Positions 9,695-19,056 of a stretch of DNA of 64,000 nucleotides are shown one piece after another. Source of the DNA: Allomuricauda sp. F6463D (GTDB taxonomy: Bacteria > Bacteroidota > Bacteroidia > Flavobacteriales > Flavobacteriaceae). The first letter of the stretch is position 1. Each line of letters begins with the position of its first letter. A program made the position numbers and the translations under genes. The stretch spans positions 310,001 to 374,000 of the forward strand of contig NZ_JALKAN010000002.1 in NCBI RefSeq assembly GCF_023015965.1. The letters run 5' to 3'. The notes beneath the pieces are model-generated. The model was not told where the DNA came from. It searched no databases and saw only the letters and a program-made list of their open reading frames with translations.

Positions 9695-9724
9695 GTGAAT
9701 AGCGCTGCTCCTACTGCTATTCAC
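9695..9724 (+). terminator. Hairpin after the second small Cys-rich gene
   Basis: GTGAATAGC and GCTATTCAC form a perfect 9-bp stem with a 12-base loop, 9 bp after the stop codon and before the lipoprotein gene. It lacks a long T run, so it may only attenuate. Confidence 0.5.
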
Positions 9725-9827
9725 TTTCACACACCATTTTGCTGATACGACCTCACTTTCAAATCAAAAACAAGTGAATTCCGATCGGTATAGGTGGTGA
9801 TTTCTAACAGTTTTAAATTAATCAATA

Positions 9828-10754
9828 ATGAAGGTTTTCAATCTTGTCATAACTGTAATTTTTATTACTGGTATGATGTCTTGTACTCTGGATAAAACGG
9901 ATTATGAAGCGGAATTAAGTGCCGTCGTCACCGATGAACATGAGTTTGAAGAAGCTGCTTCATTCAATAGCAATGGTTATCAAATTAACCTAGAAGCTTT
10001 GAACGGCACACTTTTCAAAGGTTACAATGAATTGCGTTTCAACATCACCGAAACCGCATCAAATCAAGCTGTACAAAATGCTGAAATAACATTTTTACCT
10101 ATTCGACGAGATGCCGATGAAGAGGCCTATTCTTGTCCACATGGGTATGAGGTAACGTATGATTCAACCAACGACTATTATTCCAGCTACGCCGTTTTTG
10201 ACTATGAAACAGCTACTGATGCCAGTTGGGAATATTATTTCTCCATAACAATTGATGACGAAACCTTTACAGTTCTACAAGAAATTACGGTGGAGCCTCA
10301 GCCCAATATGAATTTGAACATGACTGCTTTTACGGGCAATGATGGCGAGCAATACTACATTGCCTTGATTGCTCCAAAAAGCCCCAGTGTTGCTGAAAAT
10401 GAGCTGATAGCAGGCATTTACAAGTACGACAGACCTGAAGCCGAGATTGGGAGTTTCCCAGATCCGTCCCAGTTTTCGTACAGCGAAGTTCAAAATGCGA
10501 CCTTGTTCTTGGATCCAAGAATGCCAGAACCTTCCATGGGAAACCATTCCTCACCAAACAATCAAGATTTAACACAAGGTGATGATGGATTGTACTACGG
10601 AGTGGTCAATTATACCATGACAGGAAATTGGACTTTGAATTTTATTCTACAAAGTTCCAATGGAGATGTAATCAAAGGTACGGAGGTGCCAACGGATTTT
10701 ACTCCTGGAGTAGAAGGCGAGAGAGGTGAACTTCATATTGATATACTGTTTTAA
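9828..10754 (+). CDS. Lipoprotein with FixH/YtkA-like domains, copper locus
   Basis: 308 residues. The signal peptide ends in a lipobox (TGMMSC, Cys19). The C-terminal half has the pattern MPEPSMGNHSSPNNQDL ... GLYYGVVNYTMTGNWTLNF, resembling YtkA/FixH-like beta-sandwich domains, where H, M and W residues occur near the metal-handling face. The N-terminal half looks like a second related domain (NELRFNI ... CPHGYEV). One base separates the stop from the TonB receptor ATG at 10756, so the two are one operon. Probable role: a surface or periplasmic copper-handling partner of the receptor. That is inferred from context. Confidence 0.7.
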   Translation: MKVFNLVITVIFITGMMSCTLDKTDYEAELSAVVTDEHEFEEAASFNSNGYQINLEALNGTLFKGYNELRFNITETASNQAVQNAEITFLPIRRDADEEAYSCPHGYEVTYDSTNDYYSSYAVFDYETATDASWEYYFSITIDDETFTVLQEITVEPQPNMNLNMTAFTGNDGEQYYIALIAPKSPSVAENELIAGIYKYDRPEAEIGSFPDPSQFSYSEVQNATLFLDPRMPEPSMGNHSSPNNQDLTQGDDGLYYGVVNYTMTGNWTLNFILQSSNGDVIKGTEVPTDFTPGVEGERGELHIDILF

Positions 10755-10755
10755 G

Positions 10756-12741
10756 ATGATGCGATTTTTAACAATAACATTACTTCTGCTTACCATTAAA
10801 ATGATGGGACAGGAAGAAGATGTACCCTTGGATAGCATTCAGGAATTGGAGGAAGTTGAGGTTACGGCCACAATAAAAAAGAAAATTGAAACAGCCATGA
10901 AAATGAATGTTTCGGTGGATGAATTTTTGGCCTCTTCCGATGATATTAGCTTTATCAAAAGAGGTGCCTATGCATGGGAGCCTTTATTGAACAACATGGG
11001 AATGGAGCGCTCTACAATCACGATCGATGGCATGCACATCTTTGGCGCATGTACCGATAAAATGGACCCTGTGACTTCGTATGTGGAAAGTAACAATCTG
11101 GCTTCGGTAAACATTACTTCGGGACAAGAAGGAAGTTCCCATGGAGCCACCATTGCGGGCAATGTGGATTTAAAGAGTAAGAGCACTCCCTTTAGCATGC
11201 AATCCAATTGGACGGGATCTTATCAAACTGGTTTCGAACTGAACAATAAACAGTTCTATAATCAGGGAGATATAGCCTATTCCAGCCGAAATTTTGTGGC
11301 CGAGGGAAGTATATCTTACCGTAGCGCGGAAAATTATTCCGATGGAAACGACCAAGAAGTGGACCATTCCCAATATAAAAAGTTCAATACCTCTATTGGG
11401 TTGGCCTATAAAACAAGTGATTTATCATCCTTGAGGGTCGATGCGATATTCGATGTTGCAAAAGATGTCGGGTATCCAGCGTTACCAATGGATTTATGGC
11501 TTTCACGAGCTATCATAACATCGGCAACCTATAAGCAATTCTTTCAGGAAGGAATGGTGAAAGCATGGGATACCAAGGTGTATTACAATGCTATCGAACA
11601 TTATATGGACGATACCACGCGACCAGAGAATTTGGTTCATATGGACATGCCGGGTTGGAGCACAACTTACGGGTTGTTAACCAAGTTGCACCTTAGCAAG
11701 AATAGATTTAATTCGGAAATTCAATTGAATGCTTATGATAATCTATCTATTGCTGAAATGCGCATGTATCCACAGGACCGAAGTGAACGAACCATGTTTG
11801 CATATAGTTGGCCATGGGTCACCACACAGTATGCCGGATTTTCCATGAACAATTCTCTAGAGGTTTCGGAAGAGGGAGAGCTTAACTTTGGCGGCTCACT
11901 AGGGGTGAATTACAACCATTCTAAATATGTGGATTTCAATTGGATTTTTTATCCAGGGGCACCACAGGAAAAAACGCGTTGGTTACCAAGTTTATACACG
12001 GGTTATAAACAACAAGTAAACCAATTTGATTTTTCCATTGGTATTGGATATGGTCACAGAGCGCCCTCTGTTTCGGAAGGATATGGGTATTATATCTACA
12101 ATAGTTTTGATAGGTATGATTATATTGGAAATCCCGATTTAAAGAATGAGGTCTCTTACGAGTTAAATGCTAGTGCAGGCTACTCAAATGAAAAATTTAG
12201 CTTGGGTGTCAACGTTAATTATTTTTATATCCAAGACTATATTATAGGTAGGATTTTGAGTTTGGGGAGCCCAATGAACTACCAATCGGTAGGTGTTAAG
12301 GGATACACATCACTGGACTACGCCACCCTGTTCAATTTTTCTTTGAACTCTTCCTATGCGATCACTCACGATCTGCACTGGAACGGCACTTTGGCCTACG
12401 CCAGAGGACTGGATGATGACAAAGGAAATTTACCGTTTATAAGACCTTTGAGCTATCAAACCTCGCTTCATTATCAAAGTGGGGCTTTTGGATTTCAAAC
12501 CACCCTGAACGGAGACCTTGAACAAGAACATTACAGTCCGGAATATGGAGAGGACTTAACACCGGCATACACCATCTTAAACCTATCCGCAGATTATACT
12601 TTTAAGTTAAACAATTATAAAACTGTACTTCAAGTAGGAGCAGAAAATGTATTGAACCAATATTACAGCACCTATGCAGATTGGGGAAATATACCGAGAA
12701 TGGGGAGAAATTTTTTCGCCTCTTTACAAATCAATTTTTAA
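10756..12741 (+). CDS. TonB-dependent copper receptor, OprC/NosA type
   Basis: 661 residues from ATG 10756, which follows the previous stop by one base and leaves a clean signal peptide; an upstream in-frame ATG at 10726 lies inside that gene. The plug domain has TIDGMHIFGACTDKMDPVTS, where Cys99-TDK-Met103 is the CxxxM half of the OprC copper site. His282-Tyr-Met284 (EHYMDDTTRP) supplies the HxM half. The spacing between the halves (183 residues) is close to that published for Pseudomonas OprC (Cys143 to His323). A 22-strand barrel follows, ending in aromatic FFASLQINF. It should import copper across the outer membrane, powered by TonB. Confidence 0.85.
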   Translation: MMRFLTITLLLLTIKMMGQEEDVPLDSIQELEEVEVTATIKKKIETAMKMNVSVDEFLASSDDISFIKRGAYAWEPLLNNMGMERSTITIDGMHIFGACTDKMDPVTSYVESNNLASVNITSGQEGSSHGATIAGNVDLKSKSTPFSMQSNWTGSYQTGFELNNKQFYNQGDIAYSSRNFVAEGSISYRSAENYSDGNDQEVDHSQYKKFNTSIGLAYKTSDLSSLRVDAIFDVAKDVGYPALPMDLWLSRAIITSATYKQFFQEGMVKAWDTKVYYNAIEHYMDDTTRPENLVHMDMPGWSTTYGLLTKLHLSKNRFNSEIQLNAYDNLSIAEMRMYPQDRSERTMFAYSWPWVTTQYAGFSMNNSLEVSEEGELNFGGSLGVNYNHSKYVDFNWIFYPGAPQEKTRWLPSLYTGYKQQVNQFDFSIGIGYGHRAPSVSEGYGYYIYNSFDRYDYIGNPDLKNEVSYELNASAGYSNEKFSLGVNVNYFYIQDYIIGRILSLGSPMNYQSVGVKGYTSLDYATLFNFSLNSSYAITHDLHWNGTLAYARGLDDDKGNLPFIRPLSYQTSLHYQSGAFGFQTTLNGDLEQEHYSPEYGEDLTPAYTILNLSADYTFKLNNYKTVLQVGAENVLNQYYSTYADWGNIPRMGRNFFASLQINF

Positions 12742-12772
12742 AATAAACCTTTAATAAATCAATAATCATAAC

Positions 12773-13633
12773 ATGAAAAATTTTAAAAACATCCTTTTAG
12801 TCTTTACGCTTTCAATAGCAATTCTATCGTGTAGCAACGATGATGAAGATCCTGTTGCCAACGACGTTACTTTGACCTTCAACAACACCTTTGGAGATGA
12901 GACCATTGTTTTGGGTGGTGCTGCATCGGCATCGGCAACTGAAAATACATCAACAGAAGGGCAAGCACATCATTTTTCAGAGGTCAAGTATGTAATTAGT
13001 AATATTCGTTTAGTTCAAATTGATGGTACGGAAATACCTTATAACATTAACGATTTGGACAATGGAGCCACGGTAATCAATTTATCAAACCCATCTTCGT
13101 TGGACTATGTTTTGAGTGAAATCCCTACCGGTGAGTACAACCAGATAAAATTTGGTCTGGGTGTAAAAAGCAGCTTAAACACATTGGATCAAGTTAGTTT
13201 TCCAGACTTTTATGCTTTGGCCGGAGCAAATGACACCGAAATGCACTGGGAATGGGGAACTGGTTATCGTTTCACTAAAATCGAAGGTTTCTATGACACC
13301 GACGACAAAACACTTTCAGTACATACGGGAAGTACTGTAGAGGGTACTATTGACGACGAATCCACGTACACACAAGGTGTGGATGCATATAGAGAAATTA
13401 CGCTTGATTTACCTACCAATGCCATGGTTGGCAATAGCGCACCAATAATTTCCATTAAGGCTGATTTTGATATGCTTTTAAGTGGAGCTACCAACACCAT
13501 TATCTTGGGTGAAGGCAATGCCACACCTAGCATACATACGGCAGCAAATATGGTATTGTTTGTGGACAACCTGGGAGGCAACGGATCTACCGATACCACC
13601 GGAATGTTTTCTATTGAAAGTGTAACTAACTAA
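12773..13633 (+). CDS. MbnP-family copper-binding lipoprotein
   Basis: 286 residues with a lipobox (IAILSC, Cys20). The diagnostic MbnP segment is visible at 157-171 (MHWEWGTGYRFTKIEG), next to FSEVKYVISNIRL and the C-terminal PSIHTAANMVLF. MbnP proteins are known to bind copper after their partner MbnH oxidises a tryptophan to kynurenine. The W159/W161 pair is a plausible target region, but which Trp is modified cannot be read from sequence. The gene starts 31 bp after the receptor stop and is followed by a hairpin and the mbnH-like gene. Confidence 0.8.
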   Translation: MKNFKNILLVFTLSIAILSCSNDDEDPVANDVTLTFNNTFGDETIVLGGAASASATENTSTEGQAHHFSEVKYVISNIRLVQIDGTEIPYNINDLDNGATVINLSNPSSLDYVLSEIPTGEYNQIKFGLGVKSSLNTLDQVSFPDFYALAGANDTEMHWEWGTGYRFTKIEGFYDTDDKTLSVHTGSTVEGTIDDESTYTQGVDAYREITLDLPTNAMVGNSAPIISIKADFDMLLSGATNTIILGEGNATPSIHTAANMVLFVDNLGGNGSTDTTGMFSIESVTN

Positions 13634-13641
13634 AATAGTTA

Positions 13642-13672
13642 AAAGGGCTGCTTGAAAAACAAGCAGCCCTTT
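13642..13672 (+). terminator. Strong hairpin between mbnP-like and mbnH-like genes
   Basis: AAAGGGCTGCTT and AAGCAGCCCTTT make a perfect 12-bp GC-containing stem with a 7-base loop. There is no long T run, and the next gene starts 18 bp later. It may cut MbnH output relative to MbnP or stabilise the upstream mRNA. Its presence rules out an in-frame upstream start at 13652 for the peroxidase gene. Confidence 0.65.
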
Positions 13673-13690
13673 ATAACCATTGAACAGAGT

Positions 13691-14716
13691 ATGAAAGCCA
13701 TAAAATTTTTAATAGGGTACATCGGGTTAACAATGATAGTGTCGTGCAGTACGGATGATCTAGAAACGGTCCCTTTCGAAAATCCTGAGGTTGAATTGTC
13801 AATACCTGCGAACTTTCCAGCTCTGAATGATGCTTTTTTTTCAAATGTACCAACACAGTATGGCGTGGCGCTTGGGGAACAAATATTTTTTGACAAACGT
13901 CTCAGCACGGATAATACCATTTCGTGTGCGAGCTGCCATATTCAGGAAAATGCTTTTGCCGATAATAACATTCAGGCTATTGGTGTGGAAGGCAGGGTGG
14001 GAATACGTAATGTTCCACCTATACAAAATCTCGCATTTATGCAATTCTATAACTGGGATGGAAGTAAGTTGAAATTGGAGAATCAACCCTTAGTGCCTAT
14101 TATTACCCACGAAGAAATGGATTCATCAATCCTGGAAGTTATGGGAAAACTGGAGGCTGATTCCGAGTATCCAGAAATGTTCAGAAAAGCATTTGGTGAT
14201 AGTGAGATTACCCCTGACAGAATTTATAATAGTATTGCACAATACGAATACACCTTAATTTCTTCAAATAGCATTTATGATCAAGTAATGAAGAATGAAG
14301 GGGTCGATTTTACCGAAAGTGAAGCGCATGGCTATCAAATATTTCAACAAAAATGTGCCAGTTGTCATAGCACCGAATTGTTTACCGACCAAAGTTTTAG
14401 AAATATAGGTTTTCCGATCAATACAGATTCCAATGAAGCAGGTAGAGCTAGGGTAACAGGTGACCTTGAAGATTCTATGAGCTTTAGAGTACCTTCATTG
14501 CGCAACGTTGAATATACTGCACCATATGGTAGTTTTGGCCAGTTTGCCACATTAAAAGACGTACTGGATTATTTTGACAATGGTGTGCTGTATTCCGACA
14601 ACTTGGATGAAATTTTTAAAAACAACGGCAATCGTATTCCATTGACCGAATTGGAAAAGGAAAATTTAATTCTCTTTATGAAAACCTTGAGCGACCTAAC
14701 ATTTATTTCAAAATAA
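13691..14716 (+). CDS. MbnH-like di-haem cytochrome c (MauG/CcpA superfamily) lipoprotein
   Basis: 341 residues from ATG 13691; the start at 13652 is rejected because it lies inside the hairpin. Lipobox SC at residue 19. Two haem c motifs CASCH at 79-83 and 222-226 define a di-haem peroxidase/MauG-type enzyme. EQIFFDKRLSTDNTISC and FRVPSLRNVEYTAPYGSFGQF are typical family segments. Next to an MbnP gene the likely reaction is oxidation of an MbnP tryptophan to kynurenine, creating its copper site in the periplasm. A general cytochrome c peroxidase role is the alternative. Confidence 0.85.
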   Translation: MKAIKFLIGYIGLTMIVSCSTDDLETVPFENPEVELSIPANFPALNDAFFSNVPTQYGVALGEQIFFDKRLSTDNTISCASCHIQENAFADNNIQAIGVEGRVGIRNVPPIQNLAFMQFYNWDGSKLKLENQPLVPIITHEEMDSSILEVMGKLEADSEYPEMFRKAFGDSEITPDRIYNSIAQYEYTLISSNSIYDQVMKNEGVDFTESEAHGYQIFQQKCASCHSTELFTDQSFRNIGFPINTDSNEAGRARVTGDLEDSMSFRVPSLRNVEYTAPYGSFGQFATLKDVLDYFDNGVLYSDNLDEIFKNNGNRIPLTELEKENLILFMKTLSDLTFISK

Positions 14717-14953
14717 TAAGTATCTCAAACCCAATACTTCATATATACTACTGAGCGAAGTAATTTTAGCAATCAAAGTAAACATTTCCAATCCTACCAA
14801 GTAGTTTTCACATTGCTTATGTTGGTTTAATTGTCCTAATAAAACTTTAAGTTACTTATAGATTTTTAAAAAATGTTATTGGCAACCTAGACACATTTTA
14901 GGTGCAGTTTTAAATGTAAAGCAGGAGATTTTTGATTTTTCAAGAGTTAAAAA

Positions 14954-14977
14954 GTAGCCCTGGCAAGAATCGAACTT
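14954..14977 (-). repeat. Partial copy of the tRNA-Arg 3' end (att-like)
   Basis: The 16 bases GGCAAGAATCGAACTT at 14962-14977 are identical to 19064-19079 in the T-arm and 3' acceptor of the intact tRNA. The flanking bases GTAGCCCT match GTGACCCC less well. The rest of the tRNA is absent. Confidence 0.65.
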
Positions 14978-15023
14978 TTCTCTCGGACCCCTAGTTTTAT
15001 TGGGGATTCCACTTTTTGATTTC

Positions 15024-15050
15024 AAAATGTTGACGATTTGTGAACTTTTA
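15024..15050. repeat. 27-bp direct repeat, left copy
   Basis: AAAATGTTGACGATTTGTG followed by AACTTTTA, identical to 18933-18959. It lies just inside the left att-like site. Confidence 0.8.
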
Positions 15051-15138
15051 TGACCGATTTGTCCTTCGTCATATCAAAGATAAACAAACAGCTGTAAATG
15101 ATTGAATTATAAATTAAAGTCCATAGCTTTTATAAACT

Positions 15139-15432
15139 TTAAAGATGCTCAACAAAATTCATGCGTTTGCCCAACACCCTGACAATAAAAATTTCGTCAT
15201 CACTATCAAATTGGTAGAAAATGACCTGAGCTTTATAGCTGTAGTATTTTAAAGAGCCGGAAATGGCCGATGCGTCTTTGGCCAATTCTGGGCGTTCGGC
15301 GAGTTCCTCTAAAAAACTTTCCAAATCCAATAAATACTTAGAGGCCTGATCAGGACCAAAAAACTTTATACCGTATTTATAAATCCCAACTAAGTCATAT
15401 TGGGCCCTGGTAGATAAATTATAATTGCCCAT
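15139..15432 (-). CDS. ParE/RelE-family toxin
   Basis: 97 residues from the ATG at 15432 (MGNYNLSTRAQYDLVGIYKY), which overlaps the antitoxin stop by 14 bp; an upstream ATG at 15456 would add 8 residues. The N-terminal helix, the middle LDLESFLEELAERPELA and the C-terminal KAQVIFYQ ... IFIVRVLGKRMNF match the ParE fold. ParE toxins inhibit gyrase, and related RelE toxins cut mRNA; the motif set favours ParE. Such pairs commonly stabilise islands. Confidence 0.85.
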   Translation of the reverse strand: MGNYNLSTRAQYDLVGIYKYGIKFFGPDQASKYLLDLESFLEELAERPELAKDASAISGSLKYYSYKAQVIFYQFDSDDEIFIVRVLGKRMNFVEHL

Positions 15433-15661
15433 TATCAACCTTTGTGATAATGTCACTTATTTTGAGATTACTTCTGCCACTTTGCAATCCATCATCAATT
15501 GCGGCCTTAAGCTCCGCGAGTTTCATGTTCTCTTCCTGGTCCTTTCTTACCAAATCCCTTATATATTCACTATCATTGGTAAAGTCACCTGATTGAACCC
15601 TAAGCTTTATCCAACCATCTTGTTGATTTGTAAAAGTAATTGACTTTCTAACTGTTTCCAT
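15419..15661 (-). CDS. ParD-family antitoxin
   Basis: 80 residues from the ATG at 15661 (METVRKSITFTNQQDGWIKL). The longer frame to 15703 lacks family similarity. A ribbon-helix-helix domain (about 1-45, SDFT-like NDSEYIRDLVRK) is followed by an acidic helical tail that would cap the toxin. First gene of the pair, with translation coupled to the toxin, and likely to autorepress through the RHH domain. Confidence 0.85.
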   Translation of the reverse strand: METVRKSITFTNQQDGWIKLRVQSGDFTNDSEYIRDLVRKDQEENMKLAELKAAIDDGLQSGRSNLKISDIITKVDNGQL

Positions 15662-15777
15662 AAACCTATGTTTGTGATGCAATATAATACTTTTTTGCAC
15701 CACTTATGATGTGTACGGTACTTTTCAAAATTTATAGTGAGAATTTACTCCTCGCTAATAGGTTAGTCAGCTATTGT

Positions 15778-15981
15778 TTATTTGAACTTTAAGATTCTAT
15801 CATTTGTTAAATACTGCCTTACTTTCTCAAAAGTGTCTTTTTCTTGAACTTTGAAAATTATCCACAACCAAATATTCCCAACCGCAAAATCCAAAAGAAT
15901 TGCTTTGTGAAGTACGTTTACATAAACATTCCGAAGGTCAATACAAAAGATCGGGGTGTCTATATCTGACCAAATGAACAA
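15778..15981 (-). CDS. Short ORF of doubtful coding status
   Basis: 67 codons between the antitoxin and the 876-aa gene, starting 6 bp after that gene's stop. No family is recognised. The composition is aromatic and hydrophobic (NIWLWIIFKV) with a charged end. It could be a small downstream cistron or a chance ORF. Confidence 0.25.
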   Translation of the reverse strand: MFIWSDIDTPIFCIDLRNVYVNVLHKAILLDFAVGNIWLWIIFKVQEKDTFEKVRQYLTNDRILKFK

Positions 15982-15987
15982 ACATCT

Positions 15988-18618
15988 CTATATATTTATA
16001 TTTAACAAATTTTGATTCACATTCTTAAGACTTAATCTAAACAATTTCACATCTTTTGTTTCAGAAGGCGAGCCGTAATTCTTATAAATAGATATTTTTA
16101 GATAGCTTGGTGTTAAATGAGTATTCCCCCCATAGTTATTATTAATCAACCACTTTCCTGCCAAAGATGCGTTGTCAATAATGTATTCCTTACATGTACA
16201 TCTCAAATTTTCTCCCAACTCATAATTTGACAAATTTTTCCATTTGAAATATCGGTTTTTAGGATCCACGAATTGTAATTCTAAACTAGCATTTTCATCG
16301 TTCCACTCAAAAATCACCCTGGTACCCTCTTCAATTGGAAGTTTGTCATGATCATTAAATTCCTCAATATTTTCCGTTAATATATTCTCACCGCTATTGG
16401 AGATTAAAACATTAAAATTTCGGACTATTATAGGGTGGGAACCATCAACATCAGCAACCAGGAATTCTTGATTCAACAAATAATTATATCTGCCATAAAT
16501 ATTTGCTGACTTTATATAATACCCATTTTCTGAATATGACCGAGCAAGGTTTAGAAATGACTGAGGTGAGTTGGGTTTTAGTTTGTAAATCCTTTCATAG
16601 ATTTCCATGGATTTTTCGTACAATCCATGCGCATCATAAATATATGCTAAAGCCTTAAGATATTTGGTTTCCTTTGAGAAAAGAGAGCCTTTTTTCTCAA
16701 TTATCTTCTCATGAAGGTTCTCTTCTTCCCAATAATCTAGAAAATAATTAATCATGTCCAAAAAGAAATAAGGAGATGTACTATAGGAGTTCTTATACTT
16801 AACATAAACTTTGGACGCCGATTCAAAAGAAGGCGAGGACTTAATGTCCTTAAGGTATTCGGGCAGATTAGCCAGATACTCCCGTTCACTAAGAGCATCA
16901 CCTTTATATAGATTGGTTTCTTTTCTATTATTGGGGATAGCAGTGATTAACTCCGAATTAGGCGAGAAATTGGCTCCATTTGTATTGATAATAAAAAGTC
17001 CTCCCGATGCAATACTTCCATACTTTCTTGTAGCATTGACCCCTGCTAATTTTGAGATTCTTTTGATGTTGTCCGTATTAAGAAAATTAGGGATTTCACT
17101 GTATAATATCCCATCTACTTCATAAACGGCAGGTCTTGGGTTTAAGATCGATGTCCTGCCTCTTAAAAAAATAGCTACATTATCCCCGCCATTTGAAAGC
17201 TCAACGGTACCTAACTTAACTCCTGAAAAATTTTGCTCAATTAAACGTATTAGATCCGTAGGCCGTGAAGTTAAGCTACCAACATCAACAACTTCCATTG
17301 CAATAGAAGCCGTCTTTTTTTCAATAATACCAAAACCTGTCTTAATTATATGTTCATCATTATTGTATTCTTCAAACAATTCTTTTTGAGACCTCTTTTT
17401 CTTTTCTCTTCCAGTTACCGTAACGTTGGATAATTCATTAACTTCTCGTTTTAAGTTAATGTTAAGGTTGTACGTGTTTTCCGTAACTTTTCTATGCGCA
17501 TTTTCCATCCCCAAATATGAGAAAAACAATTCATCATCAACTTTTGCCATAATATTATAACGTCCATAGGAGTCTGTAAGTGTTCCTGTTGCAGAAAACT
17601 CTCCCAATTTTACTGTGACATTTGGTAACGGATCCCCATCATTAAAGACCATTCCAGAAATATTTCGATACACTGTATTTTTTACATTGAATTTTTCAAT
17701 TAATGGATTGTCCTCAAATTGCTCATGTAATACCAATTTGGCACGCTCTTTTTTAATATTTTCAACTTTTGTGTCGTCAACTAAGGCTAATGTATTTAAA
17801 GAGAAACTCATCGCATCACCTCTAAATTTCGTCCATTTGTCCTGACTTGCATACCTTCTATATGAATAACCAGGTTCATCGCTTGCAGATAGGACTAGGT
17901 CGATATTATTTCCATATACTTTTAACAGTTCCAAACCTATCATAAAATCATCATCGATAAAGATTCCAAATTTTCTTAAATCGACCTCTTCAGGCCCATA
18001 GTTTTTTGTAATTGTGTGTAGTATATTTACTTTATTAATTTTTTCTTTAGGCTCAATTGTATTTCCTTTATATATATTCACCCTCATTAACAAACTGTCA
18101 GATACATTTTCTAAGACCCTAAAAATAAACGAGTTTAGTTTCCTCGTTTTTTTATCAACATATATTTTCGTAACCAATTCGGCACCTAAGGACCCATCAC
18201 CTCTCCAATAGCCTAACTTCTTTTTGCTCTGAAAACTAAATCCGATTGTTTCATCTCTATATTTTTCCTTTCTTTTAACAGAGACTACGACTTCATTTAA
18301 TTGATAAATATCTTCCTCTAGCGAAATTTTATTATTTGGAATTTCTTTTAACTCTTTAACCTTAATTCTTTTGGTAACGAAGCCAATCGATGATATTTGA
18401 ACTATTGACTCATTTGAAATTTCAGAGTTTAGCATTAATATAAATTGACCATACTCATCACTAACAGTTCCAATCCCTTTGTTAACAATGCCAATATTTA
18501 CATAAGGTAATCCTAGACCGGTTTTTGAATCAACAATAATACCTTTGATATCATTGTTTTGTGAGAACAGGGTAAAGGGTAAAAAAACAATTAAGTATAT
18601 AAGTTGTTGCATCTTCAT
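15988..18618 (-). CDS. Secreted CarboxypepD_reg-like / TonB-plug-like / TPR protein without a beta-barrel
   Basis: 876 residues. Signal peptide (LIYLIVFLPFTLFSQ), a CarboxypepD_reg-like domain (about 24-100), a region of unknown fold, a second such domain (about 310-390, NVTVKLGEFSATGTLTDSYG), then NVTVTGREKKK and a plug-like domain (about 440-560) with VAIFLRGRTSIL and PAVYEVDGILY. TPR-like helices follow (about 610-720, LKALAYIYDAHGLYEKSMEIYERIYKL) and a C-terminal beta-rich part. A SusC receptor would need a 22-strand barrel after the plug; it is absent. Perhaps a periplasmic or surface partner of a TonB system. Function unknown. Confidence 0.75.
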   Translation of the reverse strand: MKMQQLIYLIVFLPFTLFSQNNDIKGIIVDSKTGLGLPYVNIGIVNKGIGTVSDEYGQFILMLNSEISNESIVQISSIGFVTKRIKVKELKEIPNNKISLEEDIYQLNEVVVSVKRKEKYRDETIGFSFQSKKKLGYWRGDGSLGAELVTKIYVDKKTRKLNSFIFRVLENVSDSLLMRVNIYKGNTIEPKEKINKVNILHTITKNYGPEEVDLRKFGIFIDDDFMIGLELLKVYGNNIDLVLSASDEPGYSYRRYASQDKWTKFRGDAMSFSLNTLALVDDTKVENIKKERAKLVLHEQFEDNPLIEKFNVKNTVYRNISGMVFNDGDPLPNVTVKLGEFSATGTLTDSYGRYNIMAKVDDELFFSYLGMENAHRKVTENTYNLNINLKREVNELSNVTVTGREKKKRSQKELFEEYNNDEHIIKTGFGIIEKKTASIAMEVVDVGSLTSRPTDLIRLIEQNFSGVKLGTVELSNGGDNVAIFLRGRTSILNPRPAVYEVDGILYSEIPNFLNTDNIKRISKLAGVNATRKYGSIASGGLFIINTNGANFSPNSELITAIPNNRKETNLYKGDALSEREYLANLPEYLKDIKSSPSFESASKVYVKYKNSYSTSPYFFLDMINYFLDYWEEENLHEKIIEKKGSLFSKETKYLKALAYIYDAHGLYEKSMEIYERIYKLKPNSPQSFLNLARSYSENGYYIKSANIYGRYNYLLNQEFLVADVDGSHPIIVRNFNVLISNSGENILTENIEEFNDHDKLPIEEGTRVIFEWNDENASLELQFVDPKNRYFKWKNLSNYELGENLRCTCKEYIIDNASLAGKWLINNNYGGNTHLTPSYLKISIYKNYGSPSETKDVKLFRLSLKNVNQNLLNINI

Positions 18619-18932
18619 AAAACGAATCTTGATAACTACAATTTAAAGAAACTACACAAAATCTGAAGATTTTATTAGGTTTAATATAAAAACAATATTA
18701 ATCTATCTGTAAATCGTGTTTCTGTGATTTTGTACTCACCCTTGTATAATCGAACTTCAACCTAGGGGTAATTAAGGGTATAAAAGGTAACCTAAGAGTA
18801 CGGAAAAAGTGGAATTTGACCTCATAATTGCCTTCTTTTTGTTAAACGTTGACGAAGACGAAAGTCAAATCAAATCGAGTGTTCCAACTAAATTACTGAA
18901 TTTTAATTACTTAGTTTAAAACAGTAACCTAA

Positions 18933-18959
18933 AAAATGTTGACGATTTGTGAACTTTTA
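18933..18959. repeat. 27-bp direct repeat, right copy
   Basis: Identical to 15024-15050. It lies in the 438-bp gene-free stretch between the 876-aa gene start and the tRNA; nothing else was recognised in that stretch. Confidence 0.8.
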
Positions 18960-19056
18960 AAGCACATATCAAAGAAATTCAATTGAAATCAAAAAATATT
19001 AAATATCTGGTTTTCAATTATTTAATGATTTGTCGAATCATTCGGAAGTCAAAAAG

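Noticed and set aside
14978..15010. Remainder of a second tRNA gene next to the att-like site
   Set aside because: Only the T-arm/acceptor part matches; no anticodon arm or D-arm can be drawn.
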